A DNA stretch of 14,899 nt from Chloroflexota bacterium (GCA_016210495.1 JACQUC010000021.1:1-14899); one strand, 5' to 3'; shown: positions 8,633 to 14,899, counted from the stretch's first letter. A program made the numbers and translations. The notes: generated from the sequence alone by a model not told the origin.

Positions 8633-9073
8633 ATGCGATTACTGGTGTTGCACGGGCCAAATTTGAACACCTTGGGAATCAGGGAGCCGGCCATTTACGG
8701 CCACAAGACGCTTGACGACATCGACGTTGCGATGGCGACCAGGGCCAAGGAGCTGGGCTGCGAGCTGACAGCTTTTCAGTCCAACCACGAGGGCGCCCTG
8801 GTCGACCACATCCAGCAGCACGCCGCTCGGATTCATGGTATAATTATCAACCCTGGGGCCTTGACCCACTACGGCCTCTCGCTGAGAGATGCCCTGGCCA
8901 GTGTCAAGGTGCCCATCATTGAGGTTCACATCTCGAACATCCATGCCCGGGAGCCGTGGCGGGCCAAGTCGGTCATCGCTCCCATCGCCACGGGCCAGAT
9001 CACGGGGCTGGGCTGGCGTGGCTACCTGGTGGCCCTCGATGCAATGGTCGAAGCCCTCGGCCACCAAACGTAG
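8633..9073 (+). CDS. aroQ: 3-dehydroquinate dehydratase, type II
   Basis: Converts 3-dehydroquinate to 3-dehydroshikimate in the cytoplasmic shikimate pathway to aromatic amino acids. The 146-residue length is normal for the dodecameric type II enzyme. Visible motifs are LHGPNLNTLGIREP with flexible-loop R17, the catalytic Y22 in AIYG, QSNHEG (50-54), IINPGALTHYG (71-81), the catalytic H99 in EVHISN, and the C-terminal GQITGLGWRGY. AGGAGG at 8623-8628 sets the ATG at 8633, and it overlaps the stop of the xer gene, so the two are tightly linked. The TAG stop (9071-9073) is provided by the GTAGGGG start of a family A repeat, so that repeat probably landed at the very end of the gene. The call is firm. 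Confidence 0.97.
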   Translation: MRLLVLHGPNLNTLGIREPAIYGHKTLDDIDVAMATRAKELGCELTAFQSNHEGALVDHIQQHAARIHGIIINPGALTHYGLSLRDALASVKVPIIEVHISNIHAREPWRAKSVIAPIATGQITGLGWRGYLVALDAMVEALGHQT

Positions 9074-9093
9074 GGGCGCGGTCTCCGCGCCCT
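9070..9093. repeat. Family A hairpin repeat, copy 2, with covarying base pair
   Basis: Arms GGGCGCGG (9074-9081) and CCGCGCCC (9085-9092) around a TCT loop. Compared with the copy at 13894-13917, an A in the left arm is C here and the matching T in the right arm is G, so the pair is changed on both sides and the stem is kept. The TAG of GTAGGGG is the stop codon of aroQ. Confidence 0.7.
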
Positions 9094-9164
9094 CGCCAGA
9101 TTGCCCGCGCTGCCGCCCACCTGCGGGAGGCGACCGCGCTCAACATAACTCGGAGGTCTTCCTA

Positions 9165-9725
9165 ATGATTACTGTCGGCGAGCTCAAAAAAGGACTTACC
9201 ATGGAACTTGAGGGAGCTCTGTACAATGTCGTCGACTACACGCACGTCAAGATGGGCCGAGGCGGCGCCCTGGCCAGGATCAAGCTCCGCAACGTGAGGG
9301 AGGGTTACACCATTGAGCGCACCTTCCCGGCCAGCGAGAAATTCAAGCGCGTGTATCTCGATCGCCGCAAGGTTCAGTATCTTTACAACGACGACAACAC
9401 CTACCATTTTATGGACACGGAAACCTTCGAGCAGTTTCCCTTGTCGGGCGATCAGTTGGGTGGCGACGTAAACTACCTGAAAGAGGGCATGGTGGTCGAC
9501 CTGCTTCGCCACGACGACGTGCCCATCGTCATCGAGTTGCCCATTACCGTGGATTTGGCCGTCACCTACACTGAGCCGGGGTTCAAGGGCGACACCGCCA
9601 CAGGCGGCAACAAGCCCGCCGTGCTCGAAACCGGCGTCAAGGTTCTCGTGCCTCTCTTCGTCAACGTAGGCGACGTCGTCAGAGTCGACACCAGAACCGG
9701 CCAATACCTCGAGCGCGTAGACTAG
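9165..9725 (+). CDS. efp: Translation elongation factor P
   Basis: Binds the ribosome between P and E sites and rescues stalling on consecutive prolines. The 186-residue protein has the usual three-barrel layout: KOW-like domain I (about 1-65, MITVGELKKG), OB domain II (about 67-128) and C-terminal OB domain III (about 130-186, ITVDLAVTYTEPGFKGDTATGGNKPAVLETG). The tip of the domain I loop reads KMGRGGA, placing arginine (R32) where E. coli and Bacillus EF-P have the modified lysine. GGAGG at 9152-9156 fixes the ATG at 9165. The TAG stop (9723-9725) lies inside the left arm of a small inverted-repeat element. The call is firm; the modification state is unknown. Confidence 0.97.
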   Translation: MITVGELKKGLTMELEGALYNVVDYTHVKMGRGGALARIKLRNVREGYTIERTFPASEKFKRVYLDRRKVQYLYNDDNTYHFMDTETFEQFPLSGDQLGGDVNYLKEGMVVDLLRHDDVPIVIELPITVDLAVTYTEPGFKGDTATGGNKPAVLETGVKVLVPLFVNVGDVVRVDTRTGQYLERVD

Positions 9726-9799
9726 CGCGCCACCATGGGATGAGGGGAGCGCCCTGTCCCCTCTCCCTCTGGGGGAGGGTTAGGGTGAGGGCGCGCTAG
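9722..9799. mobile_element. 78-base MITE-like element containing family B repeat, copy 2
   Basis: Ten-base perfect terminal inverted repeats, CTAGCGCGCC (9722-9731) and GGCGCGCTAG (9790-9799), bound a segment holding the family B core (CCCTCTCCC..GGGGAGGG, TTAGGGTGAGG). The left end contains the stop codon of efp. No transposase is encoded, and no target-site duplication is obvious. A non-autonomous miniature element is the simplest reading, though the arms could also be a chance stem. Confidence 0.45.
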
Positions 9800-9837
9800 C
9801 CTGACCGCTGATCGCTGATAGCTTCACGAGGCCAACC

Positions 9838-11037
9838 TTGCAGATCTATTCCGTCTCGGGCATTACTCGTTATCTCAAAGAGCTACTCGAGACCGACGCC
9901 ACACTTCAGGACGTGTGGATCTCGGGCGAGGTCTCTAACCTCTCTCGCTCGCCTGCCGGACACACTTACTTCACACTGAAGGATGGAAACAGCCAGATTC
10001 GTTGCGTCATGTTCCGCAGCCGTTTTCTGGCCAGTTCAGGAGCCCTGTCGCTTTCTAACGGGGCGGCCGTCATCGCCCACGGGCGTGTCTCTCTCTACGA
10101 GGTTCAGGGCGTGTACCAGCTCTACGTCGACCTGGTCCAGCCCGAGGGCCTGGGCCTGCTTCATTTGCAGTTTGAGTCCCTCAAGGTACGGCTGCAAAAC
10201 GAGGGCCTGTTCGACGAGGGACGCAAACGCCCGTTGCCGTCGCTGCCGCGTCGCATCGGCGTGGCGACCTCGCCTGGCGGCGCCGTCGTGTACGACATCA
10301 TCAACGTTCTGGCGCGGCGTTTTCCCCTCGTGGAGGTCGTCATTTCGCCCTGCCTGGTTCAGGGCGACGCCGCTGCGCAGGACATCTGCCGCGCCCTTCG
10401 GGCTTTGGCCGAATATGCCGATGTCGATGTCATCATTCTCGCACGCGGGGGCGGCTCGTTGGAGGATCTCTGGCCGTTCAACGAGGAGGCGGTGGCCAGG
10501 GCCATCTTCGCCTCGCCTGTTCCGGTTGTCACGGGTATTGGCCACGAAACCGATTTCACCATCGCCGACTTCGTCGCCGACCGACGCGCGCCCACGCCCT
10601 CCGTGGCAGCCGAGCTTATCGTGCCCGACTGTCGAGAGCGTCGCTTGCAGATTGCGGAGTGCGAGCGCCGATTGAGTCACAGCATTCGAGCCCACCTGGA
10701 CCAGCGTCGCGTCGCGGTCGAGCTACACATATCCGCTCTTGGGCGGGTTTCTCCGGCCGGCGTTCTCGAGGTTCGGCGGCAGCACGTCGACGACCTGGTT
10801 CGCGCGGCAAGCCTTTCCCTAAAGCATCTTGTCGATCTGAAGGCTGCGCGGCTTGCCGGGTTGGTGCAGCAACTGAATGCCCTCAGCCCGCTCAAGGTCC
10901 TGGAACGTGGCTACAGCATTTGCTGGCACGAGGCGAGCGGACGTGTCGTCATTAGAGCGATGCAGGTTGTCGAGGGCGATGGCCTGGTGGTCCAGGTCAG
11001 CGACGGCAAGTTCCGCAGCCGGGTCGTCGAGACCTGA
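9838..11037 (+). CDS. xseA: Exodeoxyribonuclease VII large subunit
   Basis: Catalytic subunit of exonuclease VII, which degrades single-stranded DNA from both ends to short oligonucleotides, together with several copies of XseB. The 399 residues show an N-terminal OB-fold (about 1-98, SVSGITRYLKELLETD, WISGEVSN, GHTYFTLKD) and the catalytic domain (about 118-380) with GVATSPGGAVVYDI, LARGGGSLEDLWPFN and GIGHETDFTIADFVADRRAPTPS. A helical, probably coiled-coil region follows. The start is a TTG at 9838: family alignment begins here (MQIYSVSG) and GAGG lies about 7 bases upstream. It is preceded by the 78-base inverted-repeat element and followed 89 bases later by xseB, with a repeat between. 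The call is firm; the start codon is moderately sure. Confidence 0.95.
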   Translation: MQIYSVSGITRYLKELLETDATLQDVWISGEVSNLSRSPAGHTYFTLKDGNSQIRCVMFRSRFLASSGALSLSNGAAVIAHGRVSLYEVQGVYQLYVDLVQPEGLGLLHLQFESLKVRLQNEGLFDEGRKRPLPSLPRRIGVATSPGGAVVYDIINVLARRFPLVEVVISPCLVQGDAAAQDICRALRALAEYADVDVIILARGGGSLEDLWPFNEEAVARAIFASPVPVVTGIGHETDFTIADFVADRRAPTPSVAAELIVPDCRERRLQIAECERRLSHSIRAHLDQRRVAVELHISALGRVSPAGVLEVRRQHVDDLVRAASLSLKHLVDLKAARLAGLVQQLNALSPLKVLERGYSICWHEASGRVVIRAMQVVEGDGLVVQVSDGKFRSRVVET

Positions 11038-11052
11038 GTGGCTCAAGCTATC

Positions 11053-11077
11053 GTAGGGACGAGGTCTCCTCGCCCTG
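11053..11077. repeat. Family A hairpin repeat, copy 3
   Basis: GTAGGGACGAGG-TCT-CCTCGCCCTG in the xseA-xseB gap. The inner stem CGAGG (11060-11064) with CCTCG (11068-11072) is intact, but an A replaces G in the left arm without a matching change, so this copy is partly decayed. It leaves the xseB ribosome site (AGGAGGG, 11113-11119) free. Confidence 0.65.
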
Positions 11078-11126
11078 AGGCGGGGCTTGCACCATTACTA
11101 TCATTTTTCCTTAGGAGGGCCGGCCC

Positions 11127-11363
11127 ATGGATTCCAAGGCGATGTCTTTCGAGAGAGCTCTTGCCCAACTGGAGGAAGCCGTCAGACTACTTGAGAGAGG
11201 TGAGTTGGCCATCGAGGAGGCGGTGCGCCTCTATGAGGATGGGATGAAGTTGGCCAATCTCTGCAACCACTGCCTTGACACCGCCGAACTGCGCATTAGC
11301 CAGCTCGTTCCGCTTGCCTCCGGAGAGTACCTCGAAGAGACGATCCTAGACTCGCCAGCCTAG
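11127..11363 (+). CDS. xseB: Exodeoxyribonuclease VII small subunit
   Basis: Regulatory helical subunit that binds the C-terminal helices of XseA. The 78 residues match the family length and pattern: MSFERALAQLEEAVRLLERGELAIEEAVRLYEDGMKLANLCNHCL, a two-helix hairpin with the hallmark LE.GEL.LEE.V.LYE.G spacing. AGGAGGG at 11113-11119 supports ATG 11127; M6 (11142) is an alternative but is too far from the ribosome site. It follows xseA in the same direction, as in most bacteria, and ends 75 bases from the convergent lepB stop. The call is firm. Confidence 0.95.
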   Translation: MDSKAMSFERALAQLEEAVRLLERGELAIEEAVRLYEDGMKLANLCNHCLDTAELRISQLVPLASGEYLEETILDSPA

Positions 11364-11369
11364 CCCCTG

Positions 11370-11413
11370 AGTCCCCCCTCCCTCTGGCCTCTGGGAGAGG
11401 GTTAGGGTGAGGG
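11370..11413. repeat. Family B intergenic repeat, copy 3
   Basis: CCCCTCCCTCTGG then GGGAGAGGGTTAGGGTGAGGG, matching the copies at 10-51 and 9750-9788 except for an extra CCTCTGG duplicated in the loop. It sits in the gap between convergent xseB and lepB, where a two-way terminator would be expected, but it has no T-tract on either strand. Confidence 0.65.
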
Positions 11414-11438
11414 CTGTACCCCCGGATGCAATACAACA

Positions 11439-12038
11439 CTACCGCGCCAGCGTAGTCCCCGTGCCCTGCAGCAGGCCCCATCTATCCACCGGCCAGTAGC
11501 TCAGCCAGGCCTTGCCGATGATGTTTTCTACCGGCACCATTCCCCAGACGTGGGAATCGAGGCTATTGTTGCGATTGTCCCCGAGGACGAAGTAGTTGTC
11601 CGGCGGCACGACCTGGCGTTCGACGAAGTAGTTGGGCCTGTCAAGCAGATAATGCTCGTCCAGGGGCTTGGAGTTTACATAAACAACGCCCTGTCTGACC
11701 TCCACCGTCTCGCCCGGCAGCGCGATGACCCTCTTGATGAAATCCCGGCTGAGGTCTTTGGGATATCTGAAGACGATGACGTCCCCGCGCTGTGGCTGGC
11801 CGAAAACGAACATCTGCTTGTCGTCCATAGTCCGCACCACCGGAACATAGCGCCCGACGGCTCCGGGATCGACGTGCCAATAGGCAGCCTTGTTAATCAG
11901 CAGGTACTGGCCGCTCTCCAGTGTTGGCTCCATGCTACGGCCCTCTACCTTGAAGTTCTGCACAACTGCCCGTACCAGCAAGAAGATAATGAGCGTAAGG
12001 AGAATGGTCTCCAGAATCTCGCGCAGCGCCGACCTCAT
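11439..12038 (-). CDS. lepB: Signal peptidase I
   Basis: Membrane-anchored serine protease that cleaves Sec and Tat signal peptides. The 199 residues have one N-terminal membrane helix (about 10-27) followed by the catalytic domain outside the membrane. The catalytic serine is S35 in GRSMEPTL, and the general-base lysine is K102 in DFIKRVIALPGE. The C-terminal box LGDNRNNSLDSHVWGMVP is intact. The size fits single-TM signal peptidases of Gram-positives and Chloroflexota. The ATG at 12038 is supported by the short N-terminus before the TM helix; the ribosome site (GGGGAATCGAG) is only fair. It converges on xseB and is transcribed alone. Its product would process the secreted cytochrome at 164-1135, among others. 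The call is firm. Confidence 0.96.
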   Translation of the reverse strand: MRSALREILETILLTLIIFLLVRAVVQNFKVEGRSMEPTLESGQYLLINKAAYWHVDPGAVGRYVPVVRTMDDKQMFVFGQPQRGDVIVFRYPKDLSRDFIKRVIALPGETVEVRQGVVYVNSKPLDEHYLLDRPNYFVERQVVPPDNYFVLGDNRNNSLDSHVWGMVPVENIIGKAWLSYWPVDRWGLLQGTGTTLAR

Positions 12039-12073
12039 TAACTCGATTCCCCAAGAGTATGCTTACGGCCCGT

Positions 12074-12102
12074 ATTATAGTACATCATAAGCTGGATTGC
12101 CA
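12074..12102 (-). promoter_or_regulatory. Candidate lepB promoter
   Basis: On the minus strand a perfect TATAAT (12074-12079) lies 17 bases after a weak -35, TGGCAA (12097-12102, 3/6). Transcription would start near 12067, about 30 bases before the lepB ATG. The -10 is the strong part of this call. Confidence 0.5.
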
Positions 12103-12129
12103 GCGCGGGGCCGGGGCGGGCAAAACCTA

Positions 12130-12203
12130 TGCGCTCTGCCACCTCCCCCTGGACTTCCGGCGTGCAGCGTGGAGTGCGGCTTGCCGCCGCCGTCCAGAGC
12201 GCA
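12130..12203. repeat. Inverted repeat in the lepB-ligase gap
   Basis: TGCGCTCTG (12130-12138) and CAGAGCGCA (12195-12203) form a 9-base perfect inverted repeat; CTGGAC (12149-12154) and GTCCAG (12192-12197) offer a competing inner pairing. Open frames through this GC-rich stretch have no family resemblance, so the 12039-12391 region is treated as non-coding. Confidence 0.4.
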
Positions 12204-12225
12204 CGCTTGCCTGCGCAGTGCACTT

Positions 12226-12254
12226 GTAGCCGTACCCTTCAGGGTGCGCGCGCC
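12226..12254. repeat. Family D repeat, TAGCCG..CCCTTCAGGG type, copy 2
   Basis: GTAGCCG followed by the hairpin ACCC-TTCA-GGGT and a GCGCG run. It matches the layout of the copy at 1478-1512, which has CCCC-TTCA-GGGG, so the outer pair of the inner stem differs but stays paired. Confidence 0.45.
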
Positions 12255-12317
12255 CTTGCCGTGCCAGGCTTGCGCGAAGACAGCCTCGCCACAGTCCGCC
12301 TCAGGCAGACGACTGCA

Positions 12318-12383
12318 GCCCCCACCACGCGGGCGGGCCCTCTTGCCACGCGATGCAGAACGCACAGGCCGTGTGGTGGGGGC
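12318..12383. repeat. Long-stem hairpin just upstream of the ligase promoter
   Basis: An 11-base perfect inverted repeat (12318-12328 and 12373-12383, arm GCCCCCACCAC) extends to 15 pairs with one G-T wobble (12318-12332 with 12369-12383). The loop is 36 bases. The right arm ends 8 bases before the -35 box at 12392, a position suited to regulator binding, or to a repeat edge next to the promoter. Confidence 0.5.
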
Positions 12384-12391
12384 ACAATTCC

Positions 12392-12420
12392 TTGACTTGA
12401 CCGCGCGCTTGATGTATAAA
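12392..12420 (+). promoter_or_regulatory. Sigma70-type promoter for the CoA ligase gene
   Basis: TTGACT (12392-12397), a 17-base spacer, then TATAAA (12415-12420): 5/6 in each box. Transcription would begin near 12427, giving a leader of about 75 bases before the ATG at 12502. Confidence 0.65.
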
Positions 12421-12501
12421 GTTGGCTCAAGGACGTTTGTGGCCCCCGGCGTGCCTGCACACCGGCTTATGGACACTCAGCATTCGAGGAGGAATCGCGG
12501 C

Positions 12502-13851
12502 ATGGACCGCTACTGGAATCCATACTTGGAGATGATGTCGCCTCAGGAGCGGCGCCGCTTGCAGGAGACTCGGTTTCTCGAGCTTGTTCGGCACACGGTC
12601 AGGCGTTCTGACTTCTATCGCCGCAAGTATCAGGAGGCAGGCGTCGACCTCGACAAGATCAGGTCGCTGGACGATATTCGCCGGCTCCCCACCGTCGACA
12701 AGAACGATTTTCGCGACTCCCAGTTGCGCAAGCCGCCCTACGGTGATTACACGGGCATCGAAGTCGACCAGGCCATCACCCTCCACGGTTCCGGCGGCAC
12801 TACCGGCAAGCCTATGCTCTATCTGGACAGCCGCACCAGTTGGGAAGCGGTTGCCGACATCTGGGCCACGTCCCTTGTCGCCCAGGGCGTCGGGCCGGGC
12901 AGCAGGGTTTTCTTCCCCTTCGCCTACTCCACGTTTGTCGGCTACTGGGGCGCCCACTACGCCGTCGAGAAGATCGGCGCCGTCGCCATTCCGGCGGGCG
13001 GCTTCGACACCGCGACCCGCGTCAAGATGCTAGTCGACGTCGATGCCACCAACGTCATCGCCATGCCCTCCTATTGCCTCGTCCTTGCGCAGACGGCGGA
13101 GGAGATGGGCATCCATCTGGCCAGAGATACCCAGGTCATCGGCGTGCACCACGCCGCCGAGCCAGGGGGGTCGGTGCCGGGGACCAAGAAGCGCATCGAG
13201 AGCTACTACACCAATTCGTACGATAACTACGGCATGGTCGAGCTCGGCGCCAACAGCCTATTCGAGTGCGCCAGGAAAACCGGCATGCACGTCCTGGATG
13301 ACCAGTACATCCTCGAGGTCTTGCACCCCGAGACCCGCGAGCCGGTCAAAGAAGGCGAGGTCGGCGAGCTCGTCTGGACCAGCATCGCCCTGCGCAGCTT
13401 CGACGCTCAGCCGCTCATTCGTTGCTCCAGCAAGGACCTGGCCGTCTACACCGACGAGCCCTGCGCCTGCGGGCGCACCTACCGCAGGGTCATCGGCGGC
13501 ATACTGGGAAGGACCGACACCACCAAGAAGGTAAAGGGCGTCCTCCTTTATCCCAGCGCTATCGAGAGCACACTTTCGCAGTTCACTGAAATCGGCCACG
13601 AGTGGGAAGCCATTATCAACCGCGTCGAGAACAAGGACAGCTTGACGGTTCAGATAGAGGTCGATACGTCGCAAATGCGCCAGGACCAGGTTCAGGACCT
13701 TAGCCACAGGGTACAGCGCGCGTTGCGCGCCGACCTCTACATTACGCCCGAGATCGACCTGGTGCCCATGGGCCAGATCGCCAAGAGATACGAAGGCGTC
13801 CTTAAGCCGACCTGGAAGCGTGTCGTCGACAAACGGGACGTAGCTTTCTAA
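12502..13851 (+). CDS. Phenylacetate-CoA ligase family (PaaK-like) acyl-CoA ligase
   Basis: ANL-superfamily enzyme that activates a carboxylic acid with ATP and CoA through an acyl-adenylate; the substrate may be an aryl acid. The 449 residues fit the PaaK family (about 430-450). Motifs: family start YWNPYLEMMSPQERRRLQ; phosphate loop HGSGGTTGKP (95-104); YDNYGMVELG (240-249) with the ATP-binding tyrosine and glutamate; hinge-region GRTDTTKKVKG (336-346); a CACGRTYRR Cys pair (321-323) common in PaaK proteins; and a C-terminal lysine region MGQIAKRYEG with K428. ATG 12502 is chosen because GAGGAGG (12486-12492) lies 9 bases upstream; an in-frame ATG at 12470 would put this site inside the gene. 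It heads a group with a small unknown gene and an SDR gene. Family firm, substrate unknown. Confidence 0.9.
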   Translation: MDRYWNPYLEMMSPQERRRLQETRFLELVRHTVRRSDFYRRKYQEAGVDLDKIRSLDDIRRLPTVDKNDFRDSQLRKPPYGDYTGIEVDQAITLHGSGGTTGKPMLYLDSRTSWEAVADIWATSLVAQGVGPGSRVFFPFAYSTFVGYWGAHYAVEKIGAVAIPAGGFDTATRVKMLVDVDATNVIAMPSYCLVLAQTAEEMGIHLARDTQVIGVHHAAEPGGSVPGTKKRIESYYTNSYDNYGMVELGANSLFECARKTGMHVLDDQYILEVLHPETREPVKEGEVGELVWTSIALRSFDAQPLIRCSSKDLAVYTDEPCACGRTYRRVIGGILGRTDTTKKVKGVLLYPSAIESTLSQFTEIGHEWEAIINRVENKDSLTVQIEVDTSQMRQDQVQDLSHRVQRALRADLYITPEIDLVPMGQIAKRYEGVLKPTWKRVVDKRDVAF

Positions 13852-13893
13852 TCCGGCGTCCGATGCGAAATCGTACGTGTGGGGTACGTTTGC

Positions 13894-13917
13894 GTAGGGG
13901 CGAGGTCTCCTCGCCCT
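13894..13917. repeat. Family A hairpin repeat, copy 4
   Basis: Perfect arms GGGCGAGG (13898-13905) and CCTCGCCC (13909-13916) around TCT, preceded by GTAG. This is the best-preserved copy. It lies 43 bases after the ligase stop. No T-tract follows, so termination is uncertain. Confidence 0.75.
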
Positions 13918-13959
13918 GGGGAGGACGGGGGCTCAAAGGGGCGGGCGGCCCGGGGCTTG

Positions 13960-13985
13960 TAGGGGCGGACGTCCCTGTCCGCCCA
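13960..13985. repeat. Variant family A hairpin, copy 5
   Basis: GTAGGGGCGGAC: arms GGGCGGAC (13963-13970) and GTCCGCCC (13977-13984) with loop GTCCCT. It shares the GTAGGGGCG start with the other family A copies but has a different stem and loop. The two copies sit 43 bases apart in one gap, within a G-rich stretch (13917-14000). Confidence 0.65.
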
Positions 13986-14046
13986 CGGGGTGGGGCGGGG
14001 CGCCTCACTTATTTCGCACCGAGAACTAATCTGAGAGGTGATCGAC

Positions 14047-14244
14047 ATGGTCTCATCGCAGCCACAAACCCTGGCAAAGCTCAGGGACGTAGAAAGAACG
14101 CTTTTGGAGCTTGCCGAGAACGACAGTCTCCACGTCAAGTGCAATTCACTCCGTGCCCTCAGCGCGGTAAGGCAAATGATTTACGGCATGGGCGAGTTTC
14201 CGGTAGGTATTCTTGCGGACGCGGGAGCTTTCGATGAGACTTAG
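14047..14244 (+). CDS. Small protein of unknown function (65 residues)
   Basis: I do not recognise this protein. Residues 10-27 (AKLRDVERTLLELAENDS) and 32-50 are predicted helical, and the sequence is soluble with no signal peptide or membrane helix. GAGAGG (14033-14038) lies 8 bases before ATG 14047; a GTG at 14038 in the same frame would overlap that site and is less likely. Its last 11 bases overlap the start of the SDR gene, a strong sign of translational coupling and hence that the small frame is real. It may be an accessory or structural partner of the ligase or SDR, but nothing in the sequence shows this directly. Confidence 0.6.
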   Translation: MVSSQPQTLAKLRDVERTLLELAENDSLHVKCNSLRALSAVRQMIYGMGEFPVGILADAGAFDET

Positions 14245-14899
14245 AGACAGAGTGGCCGTCATTACCGGCGCCAATCAGGGCATCGGTCGGGCGGTGTCCC
14301 TCGCCTTCGCCAAAGAGGGTGCCAAAGTTGCTCTTGCCGCACGCCGCGAGTCGCAGCTCGCAGAGGTGGTCGACGAGATCACGCAGGCGGGAGGCCGGGC
14401 CATAGCCGTAAGAACCGACGTATCCAACATTGTGGACGTCGAGGGTCTCATCGCCAAGGCAATCGAGACATTTGGCAAGGTGGATATTCTGGTCAACAGC
14501 GCCGGCATCACCCGACCCGCCCTGCTGCACAGGATGACCCAGGAGCAGTGGGACGAGGTTATCGCCGTCCACCTGAAAGGTACATTCAACTGCATGCAGG
14601 TGGCGGCCAGGCATATGATCGAGTGCAAGTACGGCAAGATAATCAACGTCACTTCCTCGGCAGGCCTGGTGGGTACCATCGGCCAGGTTAATTACAGCGC
14701 CGCCAAGGCGGGCATCGTGGGACTGACCAAATCCGGGGCACGCGAGCTGGCCGGGTACGGCATCTCCGTCAACGCGGTGTCGCCCATGGCCGCTACGCCG
14801 ATGACCGAGAAGATCAGGACCGATCCCAAGCTGGTGGACAAGTATCTGGACCGCATCCCTATGCATCGCTGGGCCGAGCCCGAAGAGATCGCGCCGACC
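14234..14899 (+). CDS. SDR oxidoreductase, FabG-like (partial, runs off the window)
   Basis: Classical short-chain dehydrogenase/reductase; likely reduces or oxidises a 3-oxoacyl/3-hydroxyacyl thioester with NAD(P)H. 222 codons are visible and no stop is reached, so the 3' end (about 25-30 residues) is missing. Motifs: Rossmann TGANQGIG (11-18), the DV pair at D62/V63, NSAG (88-91), catalytic S141, Y154 and K158 with the normal 13/4 spacing (NVTSSAG, QVNYSAAKAG), and VNAVSP (179-184). A basic AARR (35-38) after beta-2 favours NADPH. After VNAVSP the usual PG is replaced by PMAATPM. The ATG at 14234 has GGGAG six bases upstream and overlaps the end of the preceding small gene. Fatty-acid FabG or a beta-oxidation-type dehydrogenase of the ligase pathway are both possible. 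Confidence 0.92.
   Translation, partial: MRLRDRVAVITGANQGIGRAVSLAFAKEGAKVALAARRESQLAEVVDEITQAGGRAIAVRTDVSNIVDVEGLIAKAIETFGKVDILVNSAGITRPALLHRMTQEQWDEVIAVHLKGTFNCMQVAARHMIECKYGKIINVTSSAGLVGTIGQVNYSAAKAGIVGLTKSGARELAGYGISVNAVSPMAATPMTEKIRTDPKLVDKYLDRIPMHRWAEPEEIAPT

Noticed and set aside
12097..12501. In-frame N-terminal extension of the CoA ligase (135 codons)
   Set aside because: It covers the structured gap and the promoter; the PaaK N-terminus and a strong ribosome site both mark ATG 12502.
13852..14046. G-rich stretch that might hold a small gene (plus-strand frame from 13863)
   Set aside because: The frame is made of two hairpin repeats and low-complexity G runs and is out of frame with the supported small gene starting at 14047.

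Overview
This is a GC-rich bacterial chromosomal segment with housekeeping genes and several families of short hairpin-forming intergenic repeats. The gene content (bacterial topA, xer recombinase, aroQ, efp, xseA, xseB, lepB), the GC-rich codon use, a ComP-like 7TM sensor region containing the 'LRYRLFDVD' stretch, and the abundance of small G/C-rich palindromic repeats fit a Chloroflexota (Dehalococcoidia/Anaerolineae-like) genome. That assignment is inference from pattern, not a database match. No tRNA, rRNA, CRISPR array, transposase or phage gene was seen.

Left part (1-5024, minus strand): a secreted c-type cytochrome fused to a cupin region (164-1135), and a very large membrane protein (1614-5024). 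The latter joins a PDZ domain, about nine further membrane segments, a GAF-like region, a class III nucleotide cyclase homology domain, a cyclic-nucleotide-binding domain and a CRP-type DNA-binding helix-turn-helix. The usual metal-binding and transition-state residues of the cyclase domain are substituted, and the phosphate-binding arginine of the cNMP pocket is missing. It may therefore be a membrane-tethered transcription factor descended from a cAMP-making/cAMP-sensing fusion. The gap between the two genes carries a long fold-back structure.

Middle part (5025-11363, plus strand): a divergent promoter region, then a colinear run of topA, xer, aroQ, efp, xseA and xseB (DNA supercoiling, site-specific recombination, shikimate pathway, translation of polyproline, exonuclease VII). 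A near-consensus sigma70 promoter lies 283 bases before topA, with a long leader full of hairpins. Repeat elements sit between aroQ/efp, efp/xseA and xseA/xseB, and in two cases contribute the stop codon of the upstream gene.

Right part (11439-14899): lepB (signal peptidase I) on the minus strand, converging on xseB; then a structured 460-base gap; then a plus-strand group of a PaaK-type CoA ligase, a 65-residue unknown protein and an SDR/FabG-type oxidoreductase that overlaps it by 11 bases and runs off the window. The ligase and SDR suggest acyl-CoA or aromatic-acid metabolism, but the substrate cannot be read from sequence alone.
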